This document shows, piece by piece, positions 28,038 through 36,003 of a stretch of DNA of 64,000 nucleotides. Location of the stretch: NCBI RefSeq assembly GCF_016888445.1, contig NZ_JAFEKF010000003.1, positions 1 to 64,000 on the forward strand, written 5' to 3'. The first letter of the stretch is position 1, and every line of letters begins with the position of its first letter. The notes beneath the pieces were generated by a model. That model had not been told where the DNA came from and did not search any database. It worked only from the letters and a program-made list of their open reading frames with translations. A program made the translations under genes and the position numbers. Source of the DNA: Marinomonas ostreistagni. Lineage in GTDB: Bacteria > Pseudomonadota > Gammaproteobacteria > Pseudomonadales > Marinomonadaceae.

Positions 28038-28175
28038 TTCGTTGATCTAGCTTATGTTAAATGCGCTAATACTACACGGGTTTGACAAAGCGATGAATAC
28101 CTTACTGCGACATCCTAGTGCGATACCATTTCCATAACGGTGCAGACCGTGGCAATCTATCCAATGAATTTACGC

Positions 28176-28208
28176 GGAACTCCCCTTAGTCTGCGTTGTC
28201 CATATAAT
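28176..28208 (+). promoter_or_regulatory. Candidate sigma-E promoter with overlapping sigma-70 -10 box, upstream of rpoE
   Basis: GGAACT at 28176-28181 and GTCCAT at 28198-28203, 16 bases apart, resemble the sigma-E/AlgU consensus (GAACTT, then TCTGA-like). A perfect TATAAT at 28203-28208 overlaps the second element. The arrangement fits autoregulation by RpoE plus a basal housekeeping promoter, as in other species. The sigma-70 -35 is not obvious. Confidence 0.5.
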
Positions 28209-28254
28209 CAACAATTAGGTGGGCACATATATGTTTGCGAATTATGAGGTGCCT

Positions 28255-28842
28255 ATGCAGCACGAAACGTCCAGTGATGAGGCGTTGGTTAAGCGAGTCC
28301 AAACGGGTGACAAGCGTGCCTTCGATCTTTTGGTGTTGAAATACCAGCACAAAGTGGCCGCGTTGGTTTCTCGTTACATTCAGGACAAGCAAGAAGTGCT
28401 GGATGTGGCGCAAGACAGTTTTATTAAAGCCTATCGGGCCATTGATAGCTTCCGTGGCGAAAGCGCGTTTTATACGTGGCTTTACCGGATTGCCGTCAAT
28501 ACCGCCAAAAACTATTTAGTCAGTCGTTCAAGAAGGCCGCCTGCCAGTGATGTCGAGCTGGATAACGAAGAGGTCCATGCTTCTTATAACGAACTGGCCG
28601 ATGGTGGCAGCCCAGATGCCAATCTCAACCGCGACCGCTTAGAGACAGAAATCCAAGCAGCGATCAAAGATTTGCCCGAAGAGTTGCGTGGCGCACTAAC
28701 GCTGCGTGAGTTTGACGGCTTAAGTTATGAAGATATTGCCCAGGTCATGGATTGCCCTGTGGGGACAGTAAGATCGCGTATTTTCCGCGCCCGTGAAGCC
28801 GTGGAAAAACGTATTCGCCCCATTTTTGGGGGAGGAGAGTAG
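28255..28842 (+). CDS. rpoE: RNA polymerase sigma factor RpoE (AlgU)
   Basis: 195 aa extracytoplasmic-function sigma factor. Region 2 is seen in DKRAFDLLVLKYQHKVAALV and DVAQDSFIKAYRAIDSFRG near residues 20-70; region 4 in LPEELRGALTLREFDGLSYE and CPVGTVRSRIFRAREAV near 140-180. Directs envelope-stress genes. The frame extends to a GTG at 28219 and an ATG at 28231, but the ATG at 28255 has GAGGT five bases upstream and matches the family N-terminus, so it is chosen. First gene of rpoE-rseA-rseB-rseC-mucD. Confidence 0.96.
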   Translation: MQHETSSDEALVKRVQTGDKRAFDLLVLKYQHKVAALVSRYIQDKQEVLDVAQDSFIKAYRAIDSFRGESAFYTWLYRIAVNTAKNYLVSRSRRPPASDVELDNEEVHASYNELADGGSPDANLNRDRLETEIQAAIKDLPEELRGALTLREFDGLSYEDIAQVMDCPVGTVRSRIFRAREAVEKRIRPIFGGGE

Positions 28843-28845
28843 TCG

Positions 28846-29499
28846 ATGTCAAAATATAGCGACCCTTACAATTCAGGTGCTCAAGACAGCTTGTCGGCTT
28901 TCTTAGACAATGAAGCCACACCAGCAGACATCGAAGCATTATTGGCCAGTGATATGCAAAAGCTGGCGCAAAAGGTGGACAGTTATCACCAAATTCACCA
29001 ATCGGTGCAGCCAGATAGCGAGCAATGGATTTTTGATTCCGGTGCTTTCTTGAATGGTTTACATGACAAACTGGATGCGGGCATAGAAGACAGTAATGTA
29101 CTGGCCTTTCCCAAGCGTAATGCGATGCTAAACTCGGTATCACCCGAGCCTGTGATGGCAGAGCAGACTGCCTCATCTGAGCCACAGGTTAAGCCTGTGC
29201 GTAAACATTACTGGTCAGGTTTAGCGGTTGCGGCGAGCGTTGCCTTTGCCGTGGTGTTAGGTGGTAATGTGTTGTTAGACAGTAACGACGGCGTCGCGAC
29301 ACCGAACTTCGTTGCTAATTCAAATGCGCAAGCAGAGCCTTTGGCAACGGCTTCCAGTGCCGATACGATTCGCTTGGAAGACAACGAGCGTCTACAAAAC
29401 TATTTACGCCAACACGCCCAGCAAGCTTCAATGACCGTTGGACAAGGCATGATCCCGATGGCCAAAGTCGTGGGTTACCCGCAAGGTAATGCGCAATGA
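28846..29499 (+). CDS. rseA: Anti-sigma-E factor RseA (MucA)
   Basis: 217 aa single-pass inner-membrane protein that holds RpoE inactive until cleaved by regulated proteolysis. N-terminal cytoplasmic sigma-binding segment (QDSLSAFLDNEATPADIEAL, residues ~13-32), one transmembrane helix near residues 125-145 (GLAVAASVAFAVVLGGNVLL), and a periplasmic tail that ends in MIPMAKVVGYPQGNAQ. The start is 3 bases after the rpoE stop with GGAG inside the rpoE end. It overlaps rseB by ATGA. Confidence 0.92.
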   Translation: MSKYSDPYNSGAQDSLSAFLDNEATPADIEALLASDMQKLAQKVDSYHQIHQSVQPDSEQWIFDSGAFLNGLHDKLDAGIEDSNVLAFPKRNAMLNSVSPEPVMAEQTASSEPQVKPVRKHYWSGLAVAASVAFAVVLGGNVLLDSNDGVATPNFVANSNAQAEPLATASSADTIRLEDNERLQNYLRQHAQQASMTVGQGMIPMAKVVGYPQGNAQ

Positions 29500-30443
29500 G
29501 GAAGGTGCTTATCTGTGCACTGATGACGTTGCTCAGTATCAGCGCTTGGGCAACGCCCAGCGGGCTGGACTGGCTGTCGCGCATGACCGAGTCGTTTGAA
29601 GAGTTATCTTATGATGGTGTATTTGTGCATCAAGAAGCGGGCATGATGAACAGCATGCGCATCCGTCATGGTCTGATTGGAGGCGTTGACTACGAAAGCT
29701 TAGAAGATTTAGACGGACAGCGTATTGCTGTGATTCGGGCTGACGATAGCATTATTTGTGTGTTTCCCGATAAAGAAGATTACGCCAACGGCTATGTGCC
29801 GGGGGAGCCGTTTAAGCGTTTTGCGAAGCTTGATAAAGAACGCTTACAGCGTGCCTATGATATTCGTATTACCGATCACAGCCAGCGTATCGCCTCACGC
29901 CAAGCGGTGAAAATAAAACTGGTGCCGAAGGATGAGTTTCGTCATGGGCATGTGTTTTGGATCGACAAAGACAATGGCTTTTTACTCAAGCATGATGTGC
30001 TCGACCACGACAATCAGTTATTGGAGCGCATCCAGTTCACCTCGGTCACTTTTGCGCCAGACTTGAAAGAAGATGACTTCACCCCCAGTAAAGAGGCCTA
30101 TATACAGCGCTTTGTTGAGGTTGAGCCGCAAACGGTAAAACGTAATTGGCAATTTGATTGGTTACCCACGGGGTTTGATTTGGTGTGGCAAGAAGCGCGC
30201 CAAATGAACCCACAAACCAATATGATGCTTTTGTCTGATGGCATGAGTACGGTGTCTGTATTTGTTGAGCAAACCCAGCAGAAGCGCCCACAAACCTTTA
30301 TGAACATGGGAGCCACCGTGGCTGGCGAGCAGAGTATCAATGTCGATGACAAAACCTATCTGCTGACCATGGTGGGTGAAGTTCCTGCGATCACTATTCA
30401 GCGCTTAATGGCGGTCATAATGCCGAAACAGAACGATGATTGA
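29496..30443 (+). CDS. rseB: Sigma-E regulatory protein RseB (MucB)
   Basis: 315 aa periplasmic protein that binds RseA and shields it from DegS-type proteolysis, and senses lipoprotein or LPS signals. A signal peptide (VLICALMTLLSISAWA) precedes WLSRMTESFEELSYDGVFVH near residue 25, and the two-domain RseB/LolA-like fold is supported by DYESLEDLDGQRIAVIRADD and VFWIDKDNGFLLKHDVLDHD. The gene overlaps rseA by 4 bases and rseC by 8, so the operon is tightly coupled. Confidence 0.93.
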   Translation: MRKVLICALMTLLSISAWATPSGLDWLSRMTESFEELSYDGVFVHQEAGMMNSMRIRHGLIGGVDYESLEDLDGQRIAVIRADDSIICVFPDKEDYANGYVPGEPFKRFAKLDKERLQRAYDIRITDHSQRIASRQAVKIKLVPKDEFRHGHVFWIDKDNGFLLKHDVLDHDNQLLERIQFTSVTFAPDLKEDDFTPSKEAYIQRFVEVEPQTVKRNWQFDWLPTGFDLVWQEARQMNPQTNMMLLSDGMSTVSVFVEQTQQKRPQTFMNMGATVAGEQSINVDDKTYLLTMVGEVPAITIQRLMAVIMPKQNDD

Positions 30444-30903
30444 AGAAAATGGTACCGTATTGGCGATTAATGATGGCATCGCCGACGTCGAAACAATTCG
30501 CACCAGCAGCTGCAATAGCTGCCGAGCGCGCCACGCGTGTGGCCATAGAGCGATTGCCAAAGTGTCCAACAGCAACCGTATGCTGATGCAAGTCATCGCC
30601 CCTGAATCACTTAAAGTGGGTCAAAGTGTGGTGATTGGCATTCCAGAAGACACTCTATTGCAAGCTTCTATGTGGATGTACGCAGTGCCACTTTTAGGCC
30701 TAGTTGCTGGTGCCGCGTTACCGTCTTTGGTGACCGAGCAGACGATTGTCTCGGTCGTCGGAGCGATTGGCGGCTTTGCCGCAGGACTTTGGGCAGCCAA
30801 ACGTAAATCGTCTTTAGAGGCAAACAATCCTGACTTTCATCCACGGGTGATCAAGGTCTTGAACGATGCGGTTCAAACGATCCCAGTGGTGCAACAACCC
30901 TAA
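30436..30903 (+). CDS. rseC: SoxR-reducing/RseC family membrane protein
   Basis: 155 aa. A Cys-rich N-terminus (SSCNSCRARHACGHRAIAKV, residues ~24-43) suggests metal or Fe-S binding. Two adjacent helices follow (ASMWMYAVPLLGLVAGAALP near 76-95 and IVSVVGAIGGFAAGLWAAK near 102-120). The same layout is seen in RseC of E. coli and in RsxC-linked SoxR reducers. In E. coli it has a minor effect on sigma-E. It overlaps rseB by 8 bases. Confidence 0.92.
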   Translation: MIEENGTVLAINDGIADVETIRTSSCNSCRARHACGHRAIAKVSNSNRMLMQVIAPESLKVGQSVVIGIPEDTLLQASMWMYAVPLLGLVAGAALPSLVTEQTIVSVVGAIGGFAAGLWAAKRKSSLEANNPDFHPRVIKVLNDAVQTIPVVQQP

Positions 30904-30963
30904 CTCTTTCCTTTGATACAACACGAGCAAGTTATAACTTTGGACGTCTGAGGAGACCAACAA

Positions 30964-32352
30964 ATGAACGTATTGCGACAACGTGTGCGCTGGATCAGTC
31001 TTAGCTTCTTAGCGCTGTTTTCGACCTTGGTAAGTGCCGCTAACTTACCGGATTTTACCGACTTAGTAGAAGAGGCCTCGCCGGCTGTCGTCAACATTAG
31101 TACTGAGCAAAGCGCGTCGTCTAATGGTCAGCAGTTGAGCCCAGATGCCCGCGAACTGAATGAGTTTTTCCGTCATTTTTTTGGCCAACAGCCATTTAAC
31201 CAGCAGCAACCTCGCCAGCGTCAGCGCAGCTCGCTAGGCTCTGGTTTTATCATTTCCCACGATGGTTATGTGCTGACCAATAATCATGTCATTGATGGCG
31301 CCGATGTGATCCATGTGCGTCTCAATGACCGACGTGAATACGAAGCCGAGTTGGTGGGCACTGACTCGCGTACCGATCTAGCCTTGCTTAAAATTGAAGC
31401 GGATGATCTACCGATTGTCGATATGGGTGACTCGGATGATTTGAAAGCGGGGCAGTGGGTATTGGCCATCGGCTCGCCATTTGGTTTTGACTACACCGTT
31501 ACTGCAGGCATTGTCAGCGCGGTAGGGCGTAACTTGCCAAGCGATGGCTATGTGCCATTTATTCAGTCAGATGTTGCGATTAACCCAGGTAACTCAGGTG
31601 GTCCGCTCTTTAATCTTGATGGCGAAGTCGTAGGTATTAACTCGCAGATTTACACGCGCTCTGGTGGCTTTATGGGCGTGTCCTTTGCGATCCCATCGAA
31701 TGTGGCTATGTCCGTAGTGGAGCAGCTAAAAGCAGACGGTACTGTGTCCCGCGCTTGGCTGGGGGTATTGATTCAAGATGTGAACAACGATCTGGCTGAG
31801 TCATTTGATTTGGATCGTCCTCACGGTGCATTGGTCAGCCGTGTTATGCCGGATTCTCCAGCGCAAGCTGCAGGACTAGAAGCGGGTGATATTATCATGC
31901 AGCTAAATGGCAAAGTGATTGAGCATTCTTCTGAGTTACCGTATTTGGTGGGTAATCTAAGCGTTGGCAGTAAAGCCAAAGCGACGATTTTCCGCAATGG
32001 CGAAGAGCGAGAAGTGACCATCGAGCTGGCTAAGCGTCCGGACGATTCTCAAGTCGCGCAGCAACAAATGAATCAAAACCGCTTAGGCATGTCAGTTGTG
32101 TCGGTACCAGAAAGCGTGGCGCAGCGTTTGGATATTGAAGGCGGCGTTATGGTCGATCAAGTTATAGGTGGTGCGGCGGCGCGTAACGGCCTACAGCAGG
32201 GTGATGTGATTACTATGCTCAATGGCCAGACGATCACAGGTGTAGAAGACTTCGCGCGTCTGACAAAAGATCTGCCGAGTAATCGCTCAGTGCCAATGCG
32301 TGTGGTGCGCGAGGGCTACCCGATGTTTATTCCGTTCAAAGTAGTAGAATAA
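30964..32352 (+). CDS. mucD: Periplasmic serine protease DegP/MucD (HtrA family)
   Basis: 462 aa. Signal peptide (~25 residues, ending LVSAA). Protease domain with catalytic His108 in TNNHVIDGAD, Asp138 in SRTDLALLKI and Ser211 in INPGNSGGPLFN. Two PDZ domains follow (about 255-345, WLGVLIQDVN; and 370-455, GLQQGDVITMLNG). Degrades misfolded envelope proteins. As the last gene after rseC it matches mucD of the Pseudomonas algU-mucABCD operon. GGAG precedes the ATG. A bidirectional terminator follows. Confidence 0.95.
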   Translation: MNVLRQRVRWISLSFLALFSTLVSAANLPDFTDLVEEASPAVVNISTEQSASSNGQQLSPDARELNEFFRHFFGQQPFNQQQPRQRQRSSLGSGFIISHDGYVLTNNHVIDGADVIHVRLNDRREYEAELVGTDSRTDLALLKIEADDLPIVDMGDSDDLKAGQWVLAIGSPFGFDYTVTAGIVSAVGRNLPSDGYVPFIQSDVAINPGNSGGPLFNLDGEVVGINSQIYTRSGGFMGVSFAIPSNVAMSVVEQLKADGTVSRAWLGVLIQDVNNDLAESFDLDRPHGALVSRVMPDSPAQAAGLEAGDIIMQLNGKVIEHSSELPYLVGNLSVGSKAKATIFRNGEEREVTIELAKRPDDSQVAQQQMNQNRLGMSVVSVPESVAQRLDIEGGVMVDQVIGGAAARNGLQQGDVITMLNGQTITGVEDFARLTKDLPSNRSVPMRVVREGYPMFIPFKVVE

Positions 32353-32381
32353 ACGGCTATTTCAGAGCACTAGAAACATAT

Positions 32382-32419
32382 AAAAAGGCCTGTGTACTTG
32401 CGTACACAGGCCTTTTTTT
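32382..32419. terminator. Bidirectional terminator between mucD and argA
   Basis: A 16-bp stem (AAAAAGGCCTGTGTAC with GTACACAGGCCTTTTT, loop TTGC) with T runs on both strands lies between the convergent mucD and argA genes and touches the argA stop. Confidence 0.95.
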
Positions 32420-33740
32420 AGAGTTGTTTTAAGAAGATTTTTGAGTTGCGTTGGTAGTTATACAGCGCTTGTTTTTTAGCAGGTAACGAGGCCAGAGTGG
32501 TTTCTTTAAAGCCGCGCTCGATAAACCAGTGAGCGGTGCGTGTGGTCAGCAGAAATAGACTCTCTAAGCCTTTTTGACGGGCTTCAGCTTCGATGCCTTT
32601 CAGTAGACGCTCGCCCCGGTTAGAGCCACGGTATTCAGGTGATACTGCGACACAAGCCAGCTCGCCAGCGCGCTCTTGTTCAAATGGATACAGTGCCGCA
32701 CAAGCCACAATGGCGCCATCACGCTCAATGACAATGAACTGCTCGATTTCGTTTTCTAAAAGCTCACGAGAACGACGCACCAAAATGCCTTTCTCTTCTA
32801 GTGGTGCTAGTAATTGCATCATACCGCCGACATCTTCGATGGTGGCTAAGCGTAAGCGCTCATAGCTGTCTTCATCGATCATGGTGCCTGAGCCATCGCG
32901 AGTAAACAGCTCACTTAAAAGGCCGCCATTTTCATTGAAGGAGATAATGTGAGCGCGTGGGACTTCTGCTCGCACCGCCATTAGGCAAGCTTCTAGTGCA
33001 TCACGGGTAATCGGTGTTAGGCCGTTTTGCGCCAAAATCGTATCCGCCTGATGGGCTAGTAACTCTGAGAACAGCTGATCATTGTGATCAAAAATGCCTT
33101 CATCTTCGGTCAAAATGATCAATTTATCGGCTTTCAGCTGAATCGCCGCTTGGGTGGCGACATCCTCCGCTTTAAGGTTGAATACCTCGCCAGTAGGTGA
33201 AAAACCAAGGTGCGGCAACAACACCATGTTGTCGTCTTCCAGCAAGCGAAAAATAGCGTCACGATCAATGCGGCGCACTTCGCCTGTATGGCCATAATCG
33301 ATGCCATCGACGACCCCGAGTGGCCGTGCTACCACATAATTTCCGCTACAGACACGCAGCCCAGCATTGGCCATCGGTGTGTTAGAAAGCCCCATAGATA
33401 ATTGTGCTTCTAGCTGTACTCGCACCGCGGCTGAGGCTTGGATAATATCGTTGAGCTGGTCATAAGGGGTGACGCGAAAGCCATCTTCGATACGCGATAG
33501 CAATTGTCGTTCTTGTAGCACTCGATCAATTTGCGGGCGCGCACCTTGCACCAATACTAAACGAATGCCCAGTGAATCGAGCAGGGCAAGGTCGTGAATG
33601 ATGTTAGAAAAATTGGCACTTTCAAATGCTTCCCCAGGGATCAAAATCACCAGCGTTTTACCACGATGGGCATTGATATAAGGAGAAGAGTGGCGAAACC
33701 AGTCTACGTAATTGAGTTCGTCAGACACGCGATGCCTCAT
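32418..33740 (-). CDS. argA: N-acetylglutamate synthase ArgA (classical)
   Basis: 440 aa. Makes N-acetylglutamate from glutamate and acetyl-CoA, the first step of arginine synthesis. N-terminal amino-acid-kinase-like domain (~1-285; HRGKTLVILIPGEAFES, then LVLVQGARPQID near 65) binds arginine for feedback inhibition. C-terminal GNAT domain (~290-440; ELACVAVSPEYRGSNRGERL). Start: ATG 33740 overlaps the argE stop as ATGA, begins MRHRVSDELNYVDWFRHS and gives the E. coli length (443 aa). A TTG at 33761 is less likely. No strong ribosome site, so translation probably depends on coupling to argE. Confidence 0.95.
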   Translation of the reverse strand: MRHRVSDELNYVDWFRHSSPYINAHRGKTLVILIPGEAFESANFSNIIHDLALLDSLGIRLVLVQGARPQIDRVLQERQLLSRIEDGFRVTPYDQLNDIIQASAAVRVQLEAQLSMGLSNTPMANAGLRVCSGNYVVARPLGVVDGIDYGHTGEVRRIDRDAIFRLLEDDNMVLLPHLGFSPTGEVFNLKAEDVATQAAIQLKADKLIILTEDEGIFDHNDQLFSELLAHQADTILAQNGLTPITRDALEACLMAVRAEVPRAHIISFNENGGLLSELFTRDGSGTMIDEDSYERLRLATIEDVGGMMQLLAPLEEKGILVRRSRELLENEIEQFIVIERDGAIVACAALYPFEQERAGELACVAVSPEYRGSNRGERLLKGIEAEARQKGLESLFLLTTRTAHWFIERGFKETTLASLPAKKQALYNYQRNSKIFLKQL

Positions 33741-34900
33741 GGGTTGTCGTGGGTTAAACAATAGCGTTCTACCAGCCCTTGAATGACGGTCTGCATCGGC
33801 TTAATTTGATCCAGTGCCATGTACTCATTGGGTTGGTGGGCTTGATCAATGGAGCCGGGACCTAGGACCAAGGTTTCCATGCCAAGTTGGTTTAAAAATG
33901 GGCCTTCGGTGGCAAAGGCAACCGTAGTGGCCGCTTTTTTTGTCAAGCGCTCACAAGCCTTAATGATATCGGACTCTTTTTCGGTTGAGAACGATGGTAC
34001 ATCAGGAAATAAGTGCTCAAGTTGAATTTGAGTGTCGGTAGCGCGCTCTATCTCCGGCAAAATAGCCGCAATCTCGTGATAGAGGGTTTGGTTGTCCATC
34101 CCAGGTAGCGCACGCAAATCAAACTCCAGCTCACAGCGGCCACAAATGCGGTTGGGGTTATCACCGCCATGGATGCAGCCAAAGTTCATGGTGGGGTAAT
34201 CAATCACAAAGTGGCTATCACGATAGCGATCTTTTAAACCTTGGCGGTAGCGCATCAACTCAGACATAACGCTGTGCATAGCGTCCAAAGCATTGTTACC
34301 AAGATTTGGATTGGATGAATGACCTGCTTGGCCAGTGACGCGAATCTTTTCCATCATGATGCCTTTATGCGCATGGATTGGCGTCAAGGAGGTAGGCTCT
34401 CCGATTAAGGCATAGCGCGCTTTAGGGCGGCCGCTTTCGACCAACGCGCGAGCACCATTCATTGAGCTTTCTTCATCGGCGGTGGCTAAGATAATCAGCG
34501 GCTGCTGCAGCTTGTTAAGGTTCATGTCTTTTAGGGTATCTATGACGATAGCGAAGAAGCCTTTCATATCACAGGTGCCTAGACCGTACAGCTTGTTGTC
34601 ACGCTCATTGAGTTTAAAAGGGTCACTGTGCCAGCGATCTTGGTCATAAGGCACGGTGTCGGTATGCCCCGACAAAACCAGCCCACCTGCACCTTGACCT
34701 ATGGTAGCGATGAGGTTGTATTTTTCTTGGTGGCCAGCGATTGGCATCATTTCGCAGGCGAAGCCTAAGCTTGTCAGCCAATCTTGCAGCAACAAAATGA
34801 CACCTTTATTTGACTGATCCCAACTGGCTTGGCTACAACTGATAGAAGGTGTGGCGATCAATTGGGTCATCATGCTGATCAGCGAGGGAAGTGAGGACAT
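33737..34900 (-). CDS. argE: Acetylornithine deacetylase ArgE
   Basis: 387 aa M20 metallopeptidase family member that hydrolyses N-acetylornithine to ornithine. Metal-binding and catalytic residues are seen in LVLSGHTDTVPYDQDRW near residue 76 (His, Asp), GTCDMKGFFAIVID near 110, and ATADEESSMNGARALVESG near 140 (Glu). Dimerisation domain near 180-285. AGGAG precedes the ATG. argA follows with ATGA overlap. Having argE together with classical argA means a linear acetyl pathway, not ArgJ recycling. Confidence 0.95.
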   Translation of the reverse strand: MSSLPSLISMMTQLIATPSISCSQASWDQSNKGVILLLQDWLTSLGFACEMMPIAGHQEKYNLIATIGQGAGGLVLSGHTDTVPYDQDRWHSDPFKLNERDNKLYGLGTCDMKGFFAIVIDTLKDMNLNKLQQPLIILATADEESSMNGARALVESGRPKARYALIGEPTSLTPIHAHKGIMMEKIRVTGQAGHSSNPNLGNNALDAMHSVMSELMRYRQGLKDRYRDSHFVIDYPTMNFGCIHGGDNPNRICGRCELEFDLRALPGMDNQTLYHEIAAILPEIERATDTQIQLEHLFPDVPSFSTEKESDIIKACERLTKKAATTVAFATEGPFLNQLGMETLVLGPGSIDQAHQPNEYMALDQIKPMQTVIQGLVERYCLTHDNP

Positions 34901-35015
34901 GGAACACTCCTATAGCGGGTGCGTGAATGTTTTAGGATATAAAAGCGCTTCTGGTAGACTTGTGACTTTATAGTAGTTGTCTTCGGTTATACCGGAAGTA
35001 TAGAGGTTTTAAAAT

Positions 35016-35966
35016 ATGGCAACCGAGCTTGAACTAAAATTAATGGTTCAACCTGAGCATCTAGCATCTGTTGGCCGCTATCTTAATGACTATTGTGCCG
35101 CCAGCGCAGAGCCAAAAGATGCCCACCAAGCCACACTGGATTTAATGAATGGTTACTACGATACCGCTGAGGCCAAGCTGATGCGCAATGGTATCGCATT
35201 GCGTATTCGTGCGGTAAATCGAGAGTATATCCAAACGGTGAAAACCCGTGGTAGCAGTCGTGTTGGTATGCACGCTCGCGATGAGTGGGAGTGGTCGTTG
35301 CCCTCCGATGCGCTCGATCTGAGCTTGCTCAAAGAGGTACCGTTACCCGAGTTATTAGTGGATATGGCGTGGTCGCGCGACCTTATTGAAGTCTTTCGCA
35401 CCGATTTTAAACGCGACGTCTGGCTGATTCATTATCAGGGGGCTTGTATCGAAGTGGTGGCCGATCAAGGAGAAGTGTCCTCGCAATATGGTCGTGATGG
35501 GATCTGTGAGGTGGAGCTTGAGCTTAAACAAGGCCCTGAGGGCGCATTGTACGCATTTGCCACACTGATGGCTGAACAGGTGCCGATGCAAGTGAGCACC
35601 GTGTCTAAGGCGCAAAAAGGCTCGCGCTTACAGCACCGTAAAATTGAATTCCCTGACAAACCTAAGGCTCATGCAGAGCTGACGCGTTTTGCCGAATACT
35701 GGTATGAAACCTGGTTGGTGTACTGGGAAGCGATGTTTTATTTGCATGATGAAGCTTTGCTGCAACCGGTTCGCAGCGCGGTTAAACAGCTGCGCCAATG
35801 TGTGGCAGCCGAGCTTGCGTCTGAGCTTCAGAGTCTTGAGCAGTTTTATGATGAGCAATTACACCAAGACAGTGACGATGACCTGCTGGCGCGATTGGCC
35901 AGTTCACCACAAACCGGTTTGGCTATGTTAGCCGTCGGTGAGTGGTTAAATCAGCAGCTTAATTAA
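35016..35966 (+). CDS. CYTH-domain protein (inorganic triphosphatase YgiF-like)
   Basis: 316 aa. The CYTH signature ExExK is at the N-terminus (TELELKL). RIRAVNREYIQTVKTRG near residue 65 and CEVELELKQGPEGALYAFA near 165 supply further tunnel residues. E. coli YgiF, also upstream of glnE, is an inorganic triphosphatase of 433 aa with CYTH plus a C-terminal CHAD domain. Here the part after residue ~205 is only ~110 aa of acidic helical sequence, so CHAD is short or degenerate. GAGG lies 9 bases before the ATG. The triphosphatase activity is inferred from family and location. Confidence 0.85.
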   Translation: MATELELKLMVQPEHLASVGRYLNDYCAASAEPKDAHQATLDLMNGYYDTAEAKLMRNGIALRIRAVNREYIQTVKTRGSSRVGMHARDEWEWSLPSDALDLSLLKEVPLPELLVDMAWSRDLIEVFRTDFKRDVWLIHYQGACIEVVADQGEVSSQYGRDGICEVELELKQGPEGALYAFATLMAEQVPMQVSTVSKAQKGSRLQHRKIEFPDKPKAHAELTRFAEYWYETWLVYWEAMFYLHDEALLQPVRSAVKQLRQCVAAELASELQSLEQFYDEQLHQDSDDDLLARLASSPQTGLAMLAVGEWLNQQLN

Positions 35967-36003
35967 CTCGCGTCTCGCGGTGATGAATAAGGATATAGTT
36001 TAG

